DNA from: C-114 sp963745405
Lineage (GTDB): Bacteria; Chloroflexota; Limnocylindria; Limnocylindrales; CSP1-4
Direction of reading: 5' to 3'
Length of the DNA: 64,000 nucleotides
NCBI GenBank assembly: GCA_963745405.1
Contig: CAVUWY010000002.1
Span: 2,108,001-2,172,000 of the forward strand
Below the pieces are notes generated by a model that worked only from the letters and a program-made list of their open reading frames with translations, searched no databases and was not told the origin of the DNA. Each line of letters begins with the position of its first letter. Position 1 is the stretch's first letter. Of this stretch, positions 63,001-64,000 are shown piece after piece. A program made the position numbers and the translations under genes.

Positions 63001-63006
63001 TATCCT
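63001..63006 (+). promoter_or_regulatory. -10 hexamer TATCCT of the terminal ABC ATPase gene
   Basis: TATCCT, 6 nt, then ATG at 63013. Confidence 0.65.
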
Positions 63007-63012
63007 GCACGG

Positions 63013-64000
63013 ATGTCGCTCGTCATCGACGGACTCCACAAGCGCTTCGGGGACGTCGTCGCCCTCGACGGGATCGGCTTCCGGGTCGAGCCGGGTGAGG
63101 TGTTCGGCTTTCTCGGCGCCAACGGGGCGGGCAAGACGACGACGATGCGCATCGTCCTCGGCATCCTCGAAGCCGACGCCGGCACGGTCCTCTGGAACGA
63201 CCGACCCACGGCCGAGCTGCCGCGCCGCACGTGGGGTTACCTGCCGGAGGAGCGCGGGCTCTACAGCCGGATGACGGTCCTCGACCAGCTCGTCTACTTC
63301 GCCGGGCTCTACGGCGTCGACCGGCGGACGGCGCGACACGAGGTCCACGCCTGGCTCGAGCGGTTCCGCGTCCCGGAGTTCGCCGACCGGCGGGCGGAGC
63401 AGCTCTCCAAGGGCAATCAGCAGAAGGTCCAGTTCATCGCCGCCATCCTCCACGACCCCGACGTCCTCATCATGGACGAGCCCTTCACCGGTCTCGACCC
63501 TGTCAACGCCGCCCTCCTCAAGGAGGCGTTCATCGAGATGCGGGACCGCGGCAAGACCCTCATCTTCAGCACCCACCAGATGGACCTCGTCGAGGAGCTG
63601 GCCGGATCGATCGCGATCGTCGACCGTGGCAGGGTCGTGGTGGGCGGTCGACTCGCCGACATCAAGCGGGCGTCGGGGCGGCGGATGATCCGCATCGCGG
63701 TCGCCGGCGACCCCGACCTCGGCTGGCTCGCCGGGCTGCCTGGTTCCACGGTCATCCGGACGGGGCTCGACTACGCGGAGGTCGAGCTCGACGAGGGGGC
63801 CGACCCGCAGGCGATCCTCTCGGCGGCCCGCGAACACGGCCCGGTCACCCGCTTCGAGCTGGCCGATCCGAGCGTCGAGGCGATCTTCATCGAGCACGTC
63901 GGCCGGCGGCCCGACGAGGACGAGCGCCACCTCGCCACGGCGACGCCCCCCGGAACCGGCAGCATCCCGGTGACCGCCACCACGCCGGGGCCGGGTGCCA
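63013..64000 (+). CDS. NatA/YhaQ-like ABC transporter ATPase (3' partial)
   Basis: The frame is open to the end of the window, giving at least 329 residues. Walker A GANGAGKTTTM, Q-loop region GYLPEERGLYSRMTV, signature QLSKGNQQKVQFIAAIL, Walker B VLIMDEPFTGLDPVN and STHQMDLVEELA are present. PEERGLY and LSKGNQQK are typical of the sodium/ABC-2 export subfamily (NatA, YhaQ). A C-terminal DUF4162-like region and a disordered tail follow. The permease is expected just beyond the window. Confidence 0.88.
   Translation, partial: MSLVIDGLHKRFGDVVALDGIGFRVEPGEVFGFLGANGAGKTTTMRIVLGILEADAGTVLWNDRPTAELPRRTWGYLPEERGLYSRMTVLDQLVYFAGLYGVDRRTARHEVHAWLERFRVPEFADRRAEQLSKGNQQKVQFIAAILHDPDVLIMDEPFTGLDPVNAALLKEAFIEMRDRGKTLIFSTHQMDLVEELAGSIAIVDRGRVVVGGRLADIKRASGRRMIRIAVAGDPDLGWLAGLPGSTVIRTGLDYAEVELDEGADPQAILSAAREHGPVTRFELADPSVEAIFIEHVGRRPDEDERHLATATPPGTGSIPVTATTPGPGA

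Overview
The window is very GC-rich, densely coded bacterial chromosome with many GTG starts. An F420-type LLM oxidoreductase, an LDH-like malate dehydrogenase, ATP-dependent PEP carboxykinase, an EXLDI/Drr-type ABC module and SARP/XRE regulators fit a high-GC Chloroflexota or Actinomycetota lineage. I favour an uncultured Chloroflexota lineage, but no rRNA or marker phylogeny is available here. No rRNA, tRNA, CRISPR array, transposase, prophage or replication origin was recognised.

Layout: 0-3.3 kb holds a surface protein with a long Thr-Pro repeat, a broken glycosyltransferase and a second secreted, anchored protein. 3.4-9 kb has a DMT transporter divergent from an ArsR regulator, a PNPOx-like protein, a RHH/RelE toxin-antitoxin pair, PEP carboxykinase and an orphan RHH protein. 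9.2-14.6 kb has a secreted caspase-fold candidate, malate dehydrogenase, a SARP regulator and an Lgt-like membrane protein. 14.8-28 kb looks like a reductive pyrimidine / beta-alanine catabolism region: semialdehyde dehydrogenase, dihydropyrimidinase, LLM oxidoreductase, nitrilase-type beta-ureidopropionase, PLP decarboxylase, class III aminotransferase and a NitT/TauT-type ATPase. 28-41.5 kb is mixed: a second HTH paralogue, HAD, RnfD-like protein, MetE-like protein, the EXLDI-ABC module, upp, asparaginase, a DnaJ-like protein, a DtxR regulator and gltX. 41.6-61.7 kb is a phosphate / polyphosphate region: OmpR-type response regulator, PhoR-like kinase, glycerophosphodiesterase, sixA, phoU, pstBACS, ppx, CYTH-CHAD and ppk1, interleaved with proS, a DnaJ protein and a DEAD-box helicase. 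The window ends in a DUF971/YbjQ operon and a truncated NatA-like ABC ATPase.

Three things run across the whole window. (1) Many genes have a TANNNT -10 hexamer ending 6-8 nt before the start codon, which indicates leaderless mRNAs and fixes many starts. (2) At least nine loci are split by frameshifts, nearly all explained by one extra G or C, which points to consensus indels rather than biological decay; spans for these genes join both frames. (3) Direct-repeat arrays with 11-bp period resembling PhoP/PhoB boxes precede pstS, the gene upstream of ppx, and the response regulator, tying the phosphate genes into one probable regulon.
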